Source: a bacterium
GTDB taxonomy: Bacteria > CSSED10-310 > JAFGSJ01
DNA length: 38,754 nt
Reading direction: 5' to 3'
Assembly: GCA_016934675.1 (NCBI GenBank)
Contig: JAFGSJ010000068.1
Span: 1 to 38,754 of the forward strand
Shown here piece by piece: positions 28,001 through 34,535 of the stretch (the first letter of the stretch is position 1; each line of letters starts with the position of its first letter). The notes beneath the pieces were generated by a model. That model was not told the DNA's origin, made no database searches, and was given only the letters and a program-made list of their open reading frames with translations. The position numbers were made by a program, and so were the translations under genes.

Positions 28001-30976
28001 TATTTCCAGAAATCGGCCGATTGCCCGGCCAAGTTCATAATAACGTCGGTCCATCTCGTTCGATGTGCTCATGAAATCATTTTCTCCTTGGTCAGATTGC
28101 GGGACCAGGTCCCTATCTTCCAGTGCTGGTTCATGTCTTTGTATGGTTTGATCATGTGCTGCGCTCCGCTCAGGCTGGTGATGATACGCAGATGACATAG
28201 GGGCCGCCGTTGCCTCGAGACCGGTCAGGCCCACGCCCTGAGCATAAATCGCCGCCAACAGGTCATTGAAACACAGTAATTCTTCTTTCTTCGGATGATT
28301 GGCGTACATAGCAACATGAGGTCGATCCTGCAAGATATCGGTTACCATGCCACTCAAAGCCTTTTTGGCCCCGACCTCAACAAAGATACGGGTGCCTGCG
28401 GTATAAAGCGTCTCGATTCCCTTCCAGAACAAGACCGCCGATTTGACCTGTTGTTCGAGCAAATCAATGACCGTCGTCCGCGTTTCAGCTTGCATCGGGT
28501 AAAACTCACCGGTGACATTACTGATAATCGGAATATGAGGTGATTGAATATCCATGGTTTCAAGTAAGGCCCGCAGCCGCGGTGCAGCCGGAGCAACGAT
28601 ATCCGTATGAAAGGCATGAGACACAGGCAGGAGCACCGTTTTAATGTCCATCCGCTCGAATAGTTCGACCGCATGTTCGACCGTGTGGGTAGCCCCGGCG
28701 ATGACGGTCTGGGTGGGGCTGTTAATATTGGCCGCAATGACATAACCCTGACACTGTTCGAGCACGGGTTTGATCTGGCTGATGTCCGCAAAAACCGAGG
28801 CCATTTTGCCACAATCCTCGATCTTGAGATCACTCATTTCACGGGCCCGGGCCGATGCAGCGATCAGCGAATCCCCGAAAGTCAACACCCGAGCAGCAAC
28901 CAGGGCACCATATTCACCCAGACTGTGGCCGATGACCATGTCGGGTTGAATGGCAAATTCGGACAAGAGCAGAAATATGGCCAGGTCCATAGCCAGCACA
29001 GCCGGTTGAGTGATGCGGGTATGCTTCAATTGCTCCTCGGCCTTCTTCAGACCGTCCGGACCTTGTTCTGCCGGAAAAATATACGAGCTGAGGCTTTGGC
29101 CCAATCGGGGTAACATGACCTGGTCGGCCCGATCGAAGACTTCCCGGACAACGGAGTACTTATCGCGGAGGGCCCGGCCCATATTGATATACTGTGAACC
29201 CTGGCCGGGAAACAGAAAAGCAACCTGCCCCGGGCGACCCTCCCCCAGAAACACACCCTGATTGGCCAGCATGGTCAGAACGGCTGTATTAGCAGATTTG
29301 AGCCCTTGCAGTATCTTCGGGGCCTTGCTCCGGCAATCGGCCTCGTCCTGGCAACTGATAGCCAAACGGATCGGTTGTTCAAGCTCGTGACGCTGGGGTG
29401 ATAAAGTGAGCGGCATCCCGCCCCGGATGACTTTTTCAAGCCTGTCGATCAGACCCTGACGATCCGAGGCCCCGATAGTCACGATCGGATAAGGAGGTTC
29501 AAGCCGGTTGTTGGACTTGACCATGCTGACCCGGCCGGGCTTGTGTGTCGAGGTCTGACCGGGTTGATACTCCTCGAGGATAACATGAAAATTAGTCCCG
29601 CCAAAACCAAACGAACTCAAACCGACCCGTCTCGGCTTGTTCGGTTTTGTTTCCCAATCATACAATTTCGTATTCACGAAGAATGGACTCTGCTCGATTT
29701 CCAGTTTGGGATTGACCTGCTGAATATTGATCGTAGGCGGTATCTTCCGGTGGACCAGACTCAGGACCGCCTTCAGTAATCCCGCAGCGCCTGCGGCACT
29801 TTTCAAGTGCCCGATCTGCGATTTAATCGAACCGATCGGGATGCTGCCGCGTGGGATAGCCGGATCGGAAAAAACCTGGCGTAAAGCTTGGATTTCAGCC
29901 TGATCGCCCATAATAGTCGAGGTGCCATGGGCCTCGATCAGACCGATACTGGCCGGATCAATGCCAGCCTTGACATAGGCCCGCTCGAGGGCAATGGCCT
30001 GCCCCTTGACATTGGGTGCGGTTATGCCCTTGCCCTTACCGTCACTCGAACTGCCGATCGACTTGATAACCGCCAGGACCTGATCGCCATCGCGTATCGC
30101 ATCTTCCAGACGTTTAAGGAGAAAGACAACCGCACCCTCCCCCATGACGAAACCGGCCGCGGCTGTATCGAACGGACAGCTCGACAGACCGGAAAGTGCC
30201 CCGATTTTACTGAATTTAACAAACGTATCAGGCCCCATGCTCCGGTCAGCCCCACCGGCTACGGCCAGATTGAAATCACCGGCCTGCAAGCCATAGATCG
30301 CGGATTGCGTGGCCGCCAATGACGAAGCACAGGCCGCATCCGTGACATAATTTGAACCTTTCAGGTCAAAGACATTGGCCACCCGGCCACTGATGATATT
30401 GGCCAACTCGCCCGGCATCGTGTCCTCAGTAATCTCGGGAAACTGGTCCTGATACAGTTCGGCCAGATGGGTTAGAAATAACTGTTTCTGCGGCTCGTTC
30501 AGTCCACGGAACTCCGGAACCCGAACCAGGGCCCGGACCACTTCCGGGAAAAATACACGCATGGCCGTCACCACGCGTAATTGACCGCCCATCGAATTTC
30601 CCAGGATGACGGCCGTGTTCTCCCGATCGAACGGTTTTCGGTCGTAACCGGCTGACCGTAGTGCTTCTTTGGTCGCAACCAATGACCATTTCTGGACCTT
30701 GTCCATGGCCTGAGCAATCCGAGGCGGTATCCGAAAATCAAGACTGTTGAACTCGAAATCACGAATGAAAGCCCCCAGTTTGCAGTATGTTTTATCCGGA
30801 AGTTTCGGGTCCGGATCATAGTACTCCGCGATCGACCATTCATCAGGCGGTATCTCTTTAATCGAATATTTTCCAATCTCAATGTTGTGCCATAAAGTCG
30901 GTACATCAAAGGCATCAGGTAACACACAACCCAACCCGATAACGGCAATTTCACTCTGTGAATATGAATGAACCAT
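22031..30976 (-). CDS. Pfa-like polyketide/fatty-acid megasynthase, KS-AT-KS-ACP5-KR-DH
   Basis: A 2981-residue cytoplasmic iterative synthase. KS1, about 8-470, has C216 (DAACASS), H350 (EAHGTST) and H390. AT, about 583-890, has S685 in GHSLG, and HAFH at 787-790 suggests malonyl units. KS2, about 1020-1530, has C1272 (NSACAST), H1420 in SHETYTP (normally HGTxT) and H1460. Five ACPs, about 1611-2098, carry GIDT at T1646, T1745, T1844, T1953 and T2059. KR, about 2155-2665, has GGVQGIT at 2390-2396, S2565 and Y2578, and a 50-residue insertion resembling PfaA ketoreductases. DH, about 2700-2975, is a double hot-dog with H2724, and Glu where Asp is usual (LLIELG, E2900). There is no thioesterase or enoyl reductase. 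GAGGAGATT precedes the ATG. It resembles PfaA plus an added KS; the product is unknown. Confidence 0.9.
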   Translation of the reverse strand: MVHSYSQSEIAVIGLGCVLPDAFDVPTLWHNIEIGKYSIKEIPPDEWSIAEYYDPDPKLPDKTYCKLGAFIRDFEFNSLDFRIPPRIAQAMDKVQKWSLVATKEALRSAGYDRKPFDRENTAVILGNSMGGQLRVVTAMRVFFPEVVRALVRVPEFRGLNEPQKQLFLTHLAELYQDQFPEITEDTMPGELANIISGRVANVFDLKGSNYVTDAACASSLAATQSAIYGLQAGDFNLAVAGGADRSMGPDTFVKFSKIGALSGLSSCPFDTAAAGFVMGEGAVVFLLKRLEDAIRDGDQVLAVIKSIGSSSDGKGKGITAPNVKGQAIALERAYVKAGIDPASIGLIEAHGTSTIMGDQAEIQALRQVFSDPAIPRGSIPIGSIKSQIGHLKSAAGAAGLLKAVLSLVHRKIPPTINIQQVNPKLEIEQSPFFVNTKLYDWETKPNKPRRVGLSSFGFGGTNFHVILEEYQPGQTSTHKPGRVSMVKSNNRLEPPYPIVTIGASDRQGLIDRLEKVIRGGMPLTLSPQRHELEQPIRLAISCQDEADCRSKAPKILQGLKSANTAVLTMLANQGVFLGEGRPGQVAFLFPGQGSQYINMGRALRDKYSVVREVFDRADQVMLPRLGQSLSSYIFPAEQGPDGLKKAEEQLKHTRITQPAVLAMDLAIFLLLSEFAIQPDMVIGHSLGEYGALVAARVLTFGDSLIAASARAREMSDLKIEDCGKMASVFADISQIKPVLEQCQGYVIAANINSPTQTVIAGATHTVEHAVELFERMDIKTVLLPVSHAFHTDIVAPAAPRLRALLETMDIQSPHIPIISNVTGEFYPMQAETRTTVIDLLEQQVKSAVLFWKGIETLYTAGTRIFVEVGAKKALSGMVTDILQDRPHVAMYANHPKKEELLCFNDLLAAIYAQGVGLTGLEATAAPMSSAYHHQPERSAAHDQTIQRHEPALEDRDLVPQSDQGENDFMSTSNEMDRRYYELGRAIGRFLEILPEQKGPGQTPVQTASTQQTVPLRTAENFDQPLLVSGISLGLPGRNRPLFDSNNFNDMLRGTNFIEVLSEEDRIKMARKGITRLIKRSDGDPTLEVLTSPDDMVHLAAIRGPFNLVDEFGVEQDLAEAMNISTQMSVAAGILALKDAGIPLVLHYRTTTTGKQMPSHWALPEELRDGTGVICASAFASGEAWINELTGYFRAENRFSILRKLDKYWESMPREWQSAPLGQNIREWLADLRQTEPHRFSRKFIFQVLPMGASQLAQYIGARGPNTHMNSACASTSVAIGIAHDWIKANRCRRVIVVAGDDVTNDTFREWILSGLFALGAATAAKTVEGAALPFDRRRSGMIAGMGAIGMIIERPEDVQQRGMRGLAELLGIDYRNSAFHASKLDIEHIKWAMEQFISRMEREYGLDRARIAAQTMFMSHETYTPARGGSAQAEVESLRTVFKEKADEIIVANTKGYTGHAMGVGVEEIVLIKALQEQRVPAVANFQEPDPGLGALNLSRGGTYPLSYALKFAAGFGSQLAISLYKRVEHAEIRIVDQKTYTQWLGKISGEKEPQVEIVHNTLRVRSDELQRILSGNGKKQISPRPELTAPSVVPASPAAQPVTAERAAANGISHEIMALVAEKTGYPLEMLELDLDLEADLGIDTVKQAEIFAQIREKYQIPARAELKLRDYPTLNHLIGYVSSMRPELARATTEPTVSAGTPAPASSSGISREIMALVAEKTGYPLEMLELDLDLEADLGIDTVKQAEIFAQIGEKYQIPARADLKLRDYPTLNHLIGYVSSMRPELARATAGPTVSADTPTPASSSGISREIMALVAEKTGYPLEMLELDLDLEADLGIDTVKQAEVFALLRQKYSLPQQENLQLRDYPTLQHLIDYVTRLQPVDTRSNQYVQAPVTVSAPPVVAKPSVATQPDSPIQNEVLQLVAEKTGYPVEMLELDLDLEADLGIDTVKQAEVFAEIRSKYGISLDKDVQLRDYPTLQHLIGFVQQKRQKGPSGPMSPIAPSPVPLVNPKLPALSVADPIATIIIELVSDKTGYPTEMLDLDLDLEADLGIDTVKQAEVFAEIRAKFNLARVDNVQLRDYPTLSHLIEYVKRQSGVTERPSVTPEAQAGPAAATPRAEPEKDQAIKRLVPELVPCPREQSGEAKSKPDLKGVILLTADGENGLWKALAKKLTASGATVVLVHDVPVKKGKNKNLFMVECPLSDLERLRVEIEKVRQDHGPIRGIIHLSGWADGPDMTELTLARWREESARRIKSLFVIVQTCQPDLVSSPEAAFILAPVCMGGSFGFNGYADQTPLTGGVTGLTKALSKELEGVMVKSLDFERNISANKAAELIWTELLTRDNITEISYIRGERQTVQVVPMPLHETGPARLTLDQESVIVITGGVQGITAEIAKDLAQSFKPHLVLLDIVRIPEDIERYAAMNEQQLQNLKDQLKTELSAKHERVTPVMLEREFGLYTRAVTAHRNLEQMRQAGATVSYIQCDVTDESNVAATMARIVEKSGRIDVIIHGAGLEESKSLANKKLDMFEKVFDVKANGCFNLIQQARRFGFKAAIFFASVAGRFGNIGQTDYSAANDLLNKYAAWINANIEGSRALAINWTGWAKVGMATKETIKKLFEEAGIDLIPLDYGRQLVRQELLFCDDRAEVIYAGKLGFLDASQQVVGPERSRESIRIQQTISQNQDHFPLLDQVASAYAGQSVVLTRTLSPARDLFLADHALNEVPLLPGVMGLEIFAEAAQAWYPELRLSGLEQVSFQQALKIFKGNPVELTIEQHLEKSSDNGLLIQSRLKSDFLNTKGVRIGGPRVHFEAQVRLAEQYSPAETGPIVFQEKELSQELTQSEIYAILFHGPRFQVCQDFRLFGAKGCLARMNPDLGEQIQGLNPLWHVQPLLIELGFQAAGLFEYLQTNRFGLPFAIGQLILHGPVPTQIQTAEARVAPLVRPDGSYSFTIQLWLGDTLMASILDYRTVALASLS
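24683..26146 (-). repeat. Array of five tandem acyl-carrier domains
   Basis: Five in-frame ACP repeats within the megasynthase are joined by Ala/Pro/Thr/Ser-rich linkers. The Thr codons at the attachment position are at 26039-26041, 25742-25744, 25445-25447, 25118-25120 and 24800-24802. The spacing is exactly 297 bp between the first three, then 327 and 318 bp. The DNA around 25500-25700 and 25797-25997 is nearly identical including the linker, so ACP1-ACP3 look like recent unequal-crossover copies, whereas ACP4 and ACP5 have diverged. Confidence 0.92.
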
Positions 30977-30991
30977 AATCTCCTCGTATAA

Positions 30992-32653
30992 TCAAATTAG
31001 TCCTTGCCCAAAGTTAAAATCATCATCTGTCAGTCGCTTCCGGACCAGTTCCAGGTCCTGACCATATCCGCAATAGCCTTGCTTTACCTGGGTGAATTGG
31101 AATTGTGCTTGCAAGCGTGTCAAATCAGCCACAGTGCCGGCCCCAAAGCCAAAAAGGCATTGTTCGAGTCCCGTTGCCACGATCCCACCTGTCTCGGCAA
31201 CATAGAGCCGTGAGAGGGCCTGAAAATAATCACTTGCTTTGTGCGCGCCGGCAACGATACGCGATACCCGACGACAGAAAGCCAGCCCTACCTCGAGTCG
31301 GCTGAAAATGTCCGCCAGGATGAATTGAACATATTGCTGGCGGGTCAGACGCAAAATTCTGACCTGCTCGAGGGCCGGGACCAATGCCTTGAAACTCTCG
31401 GCTAAGCTCCCCGCACCCAGCTTGGGATACTGAACATGCAAGCGTTCGAGTTCGGCCGCCTTATCGAGGTAGAACTGACCGCGAGATTGAAGAAAAACTC
31501 GCCACCGGTCCTTGCCGATGGTCTGCTGCATGATTTCGCTGGTCCCTTCATAAATGGTCGTAATCCGCACATCCCGCCGGATTTTTTCGACCTCATATTC
31601 ATGGGTGTAACCATATCCGCCCAGGGCCTGAATGGAGGCGTCCGCTGCCCTATTCGCACTTTCCGTCACGAACAGCTTGGCAATGGCGCCCTCGATCTCG
31701 AGCCCGGTCTCACCATTGTCGAGCCGGTCCGCTACCTCCTCGATATAAGCCCGTGAAGCTTCCAGATTGACTACATGCGGGACCAGTAACTTGTAACTGT
31801 AACCCGGCAGCTCGATGATCGGTTGTCCGAACTGGCACCGTTCACGGGCATAGGCGATTGCCGCGGACAAGGCCGCTTCCCCTCCACCCAGACCGAAAGC
31901 CGCTACCATCAGACGAGTGTAACCAAACACGGCCACAGCCTGGGCCAATCCCTGACCTTCGACCGGACCAACCCGGTCCTCGACCGGAACCTCGACCCCC
32001 TCGAAAATGACCTGGGCCGTATTGGACAAGCGAATCCCATGCTTCTCCTCGGCCTTGCCGCCACTCAAACCCGGCCGGCCTTTCTCGACCATGAAAAAAG
32101 TCGGACCACCCGGGGCCAACGCCAGAACAGAATATAAGTCCGCTATACCACCATTGGTAATGAACTGCTTGACTCCTTCCAAACGATAACCGGTCACTTG
32201 ACCGGATTGATCGAGCATCGGTTCCGCCCTAGTTTTCAAAGCCGCCAAATCACTGCCCGCATTCGGCTCGGTGACCGCATAGGCCACCATCAAACCCTCC
32301 CGAGCTATCCGGGTCATCCACTTCCGCTTCTGCTCCTCACTACCTCCGACCCTGAGAGGATCAGTCCCCAAAGAAATAGCCAGAAATGCCGTAGCCATGC
32401 CCATATCGATCCGGGCCATCTCCTCGGAAATCCGGTAAATATCATACGCCCCGCCGCCCAAACCATCGTAAGCTTCAGGTAAAAAAACCAAATGTAATCC
32501 CACTTCGGGCGAGAGCATGGCCCGAATTAATCCTTCGGGAAATGCATCGGTCCGGTCCAACTCGAGACGCTTTTCCCGCGGAAAATGGTCCCGACAATAC
32601 TTGTCCAACGTATCCAAAACACTCGCCAACATATCAGTATCCATTCTCGTCAT
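30992..32653 (-). CDS. Acyl-CoA dehydrogenase-family flavoprotein
   Basis: A 553-residue FAD enzyme of the acyl-CoA dehydrogenase superfamily. Signatures: YAVTEPNAGSDLA (about 125-137), the Q-x-ITNGG block, IQALGGYGYTHEY (341-353) and IYEGTSEIMQ, whose E369 matches the catalytic base of medium-chain dehydrogenases. Residues 385-553 are a C-terminal extension beyond the usual 380-residue core. AGGAGAG lies just before the ATG. It is the first gene of the operon, 15 bp ahead of the megasynthase. It could desaturate the acyl chain, feed an unsaturated starter, or substitute for the enoyl-processing step that the synthase lacks. Which of these, and whether the substrate is CoA- or ACP-bound, cannot be told from sequence. 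Confidence 0.9.
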   Translation of the reverse strand: MTRMDTDMLASVLDTLDKYCRDHFPREKRLELDRTDAFPEGLIRAMLSPEVGLHLVFLPEAYDGLGGGAYDIYRISEEMARIDMGMATAFLAISLGTDPLRVGGSEEQKRKWMTRIAREGLMVAYAVTEPNAGSDLAALKTRAEPMLDQSGQVTGYRLEGVKQFITNGGIADLYSVLALAPGGPTFFMVEKGRPGLSGGKAEEKHGIRLSNTAQVIFEGVEVPVEDRVGPVEGQGLAQAVAVFGYTRLMVAAFGLGGGEAALSAAIAYARERCQFGQPIIELPGYSYKLLVPHVVNLEASRAYIEEVADRLDNGETGLEIEGAIAKLFVTESANRAADASIQALGGYGYTHEYEVEKIRRDVRITTIYEGTSEIMQQTIGKDRWRVFLQSRGQFYLDKAAELERLHVQYPKLGAGSLAESFKALVPALEQVRILRLTRQQYVQFILADIFSRLEVGLAFCRRVSRIVAGAHKASDYFQALSRLYVAETGGIVATGLEQCLFGFGAGTVADLTRLQAQFQFTQVKQGYCGYGQDLELVRKRLTDDDFNFGQGLI

Positions 32654-33226
32654 GCCGCTCTCCTCACACTATGTTCATGGGGGATCCGACTCAGCTCCCC
32701 CTTGCTTTTCAGACACATCTGCTAGCCTGTTAGTCGCAAGCAATTTTCATGCCAAACGATTATGACGCACCCGCGAAACAAGGCTCCACCCCACGGAGTT
32801 GGCCTGGACAGGTGATTGCCCCCGAAACCGGCTCGGTTTATTCAGAGGTCAGGTCGGGACTGATAATGGCCAAAGAGCCCTAGTACATTCAGGAGCCTAG
32901 ACCTGATCAACCGCACGGTCAGGATCGGACCGAGGCATACCTGCAGCAGGAGCAGGCCCAGTCTCGGTCCATTTGATGGTCCGGGAGCAGGTCAGGCTTG
33001 ATCGGGCATAGGCTGGGCCTGGACCGGATAGTGGGTAATCTGATACACAGGCATGTAACATTTAATACACCCTGGTCCGGTCGGAACTGACGCGTTGTGT
33101 CAGGAGTAATGTGCTCAGATATCGATGAATTTGATTTATCAATGCGTTAATGCTACCACACTCTCAGTACAGGTTTTACATCTGAAGCACGAGCGGTATT
33201 CATTAGCTGAGCGATAGTATCCCGAT
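32654..33226. other. Gene-free spacer with palindromes between divergent genes
   Basis: A 573-bp gap between the divergently oriented acyl-CoA dehydrogenase and amidase genes, without a credible ORF. It holds an inverted pair GGACCGAG (32927-32934) / CTCGGTCC (32963-32970) enclosing a CTGCAG-containing stretch, and a short hairpin AAACCG-GCT-CGGTTT (32825-32839). It should contain promoters for both flanking genes, but no pair of hexamers was convincing on either strand. Confidence 0.4.
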
Positions 33227-34516
33227 ATGATACAAACGCGACCGGAATGGGGACAATCGAGGATGCGTTCACCTTTGTGTGATCTGAAAATAAAATTACT
33301 GACATTTGTTCTGATCTGGATGGTAATACAGCCTGTTACCGCCAGTCAGGCCGGTCTGAAAATGATCGATTATCGCTCGAAAATCAATCGTCATTTCAGC
33401 AAGGAGAAACGTTCGAAGACGGACTTCATTATTGTTCATACCTCTGAAGCAAGTCTCGAGTCGACACTCAAGACTGTCAGTCAAGGTAAAATGCTAGGCA
33501 AACGACGTCTATCATCCGGTGGTCATGCTCATTATGTCATCGCCCGGGAGGGGACTGTCTATCGTATCCTGGACAAAAAGTATCGGGCCCATCATGCTGG
33601 TTTGAGTCGCTGGAACGGGATCGAAAATCTCAACGAATGCTCGATTGGGATCGAGTTGGTAGCGTATCATACCGGTAGTATAACCGATGCACAGTATCAA
33701 TCATTGAAGGAATTACTGCAGATCGTACAGAGGGTCTATTCGGTGCCGGACCGCAATGTCCTGACCCACTGCCAGGTGGCCTATGGTCGGCCAAACAAGT
33801 GGTTCCAGCAGAACCATCGCGGCCGCAAGAGGTGTGCCATGAACTTCGAGCGGTCCCGGGTTGGTTTGAAAGATCGCTGGACCTATGATCCCGATGTCAG
33901 GGCGGGCACTCTGGCTGAAGACCCGGTCCTGGCTTCTGTATTGTATAGCGTTCAGCCGCGTATCGCCTTTGATGTACACAACACTGTCATCTCGAAAGAG
34001 AACACAGCCTGGACTATCGCCGGTGGTGATTATGACAGTTATAGTACGATTTACAGGCTGCCTGATGGACGTCTCATCCGTGGCGATCAGATTGAAAACA
34101 CTATTGGTTGGAACAGGCTCCCACCAGGGACCGAGGTCAAACTCGATCAAGCTCTTGAAACAGCGACGGCCAGTCCCGGTCCAGTTTTTCTATTGAGTGG
34201 CGATGTAACGGCCTGGTCAGTGGCTGGACCGAAATACAAGGATGCCAGCACTTACTATGTCTTTCCAAATGGTCACTATCTGAGTGGTGACCGGATCGAA
34301 GACTGGGACGATCTACCCGATGGGACGCAGATGATTGTCGATTTCGAAGCTCCACAGGAGATATCGCTTCAAAACACACCGTATTCACTGGTCGGTCGGG
34401 ACTACAAATCAGCACGCGTGGTCTACCTCATCCCCGGTAAATTGCTTCAGTCTGGAGATACTATTAGTAACTTTACTGAGTTACCGCAGGGCACGCTTCT
34501 CTTCCGGGCCATCTGA
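33227..34516 (+). CDS. Exported N-acetylmuramoyl-L-alanine amidase (Amidase_2) with three C-terminal repeats
   Basis: A 429-residue zinc amidase that should cut the bond between N-acetylmuramic acid and the stem peptide. Residues 20-41 are a hydrophobic signal segment ending near TASQA, so it acts outside the cytoplasm. The catalytic domain (about 65-215) shows H71 (IIVHTSE), HAHYVIAREG, RAHHAGLSRW, CSIGIELV and H181 (THCQVAYGR), matching the zinc ligands and fold of Amidase_2/PGRP. Residues about 260-302, 328-367 and 384-423 form three repeats of about 40 residues with pattern AW-x-x-x-G-x-x-Y ... P-x-G ... G-D-x-I ... LP-x-GT, not LysM or SH3 by eye, perhaps a wall-binding module. The start is ATG 33227, or ATG 33263 (MRSPLCDLK); neither has a clear ribosome site. 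Confidence 0.88.
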   Translation: MIQTRPEWGQSRMRSPLCDLKIKLLTFVLIWMVIQPVTASQAGLKMIDYRSKINRHFSKEKRSKTDFIIVHTSEASLESTLKTVSQGKMLGKRRLSSGGHAHYVIAREGTVYRILDKKYRAHHAGLSRWNGIENLNECSIGIELVAYHTGSITDAQYQSLKELLQIVQRVYSVPDRNVLTHCQVAYGRPNKWFQQNHRGRKRCAMNFERSRVGLKDRWTYDPDVRAGTLAEDPVLASVLYSVQPRIAFDVHNTVISKENTAWTIAGGDYDSYSTIYRLPDGRLIRGDQIENTIGWNRLPPGTEVKLDQALETATASPGPVFLLSGDVTAWSVAGPKYKDASTYYVFPNGHYLSGDRIEDWDDLPDGTQMIVDFEAPQEISLQNTPYSLVGRDYKSARVVYLIPGKLLQSGDTISNFTELPQGTLLFRAI

Positions 34517-34517
34517 A

Positions 34518-34535
34518 AACAGTCTATGTACTGTT
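34518..34535. terminator. Weak hairpin between convergent genes
   Basis: AACAGT (34518-34523) and ACTGTT (34530-34535) form a 6-bp AT-rich stem with a 6-nt loop, overlapping the stop codon of the convergent protease gene. A-tract before and short T-tract after could allow weak two-way termination. The stem is too weak to be confident. Confidence 0.25.

Noticed and set aside
32670..32690. Third TetR operator before the acyl-CoA dehydrogenase gene
   Set aside because: The minus strand has ATGAACATAG, matching one half-site, but the expected TTCAT half is absent (GTGTG instead).
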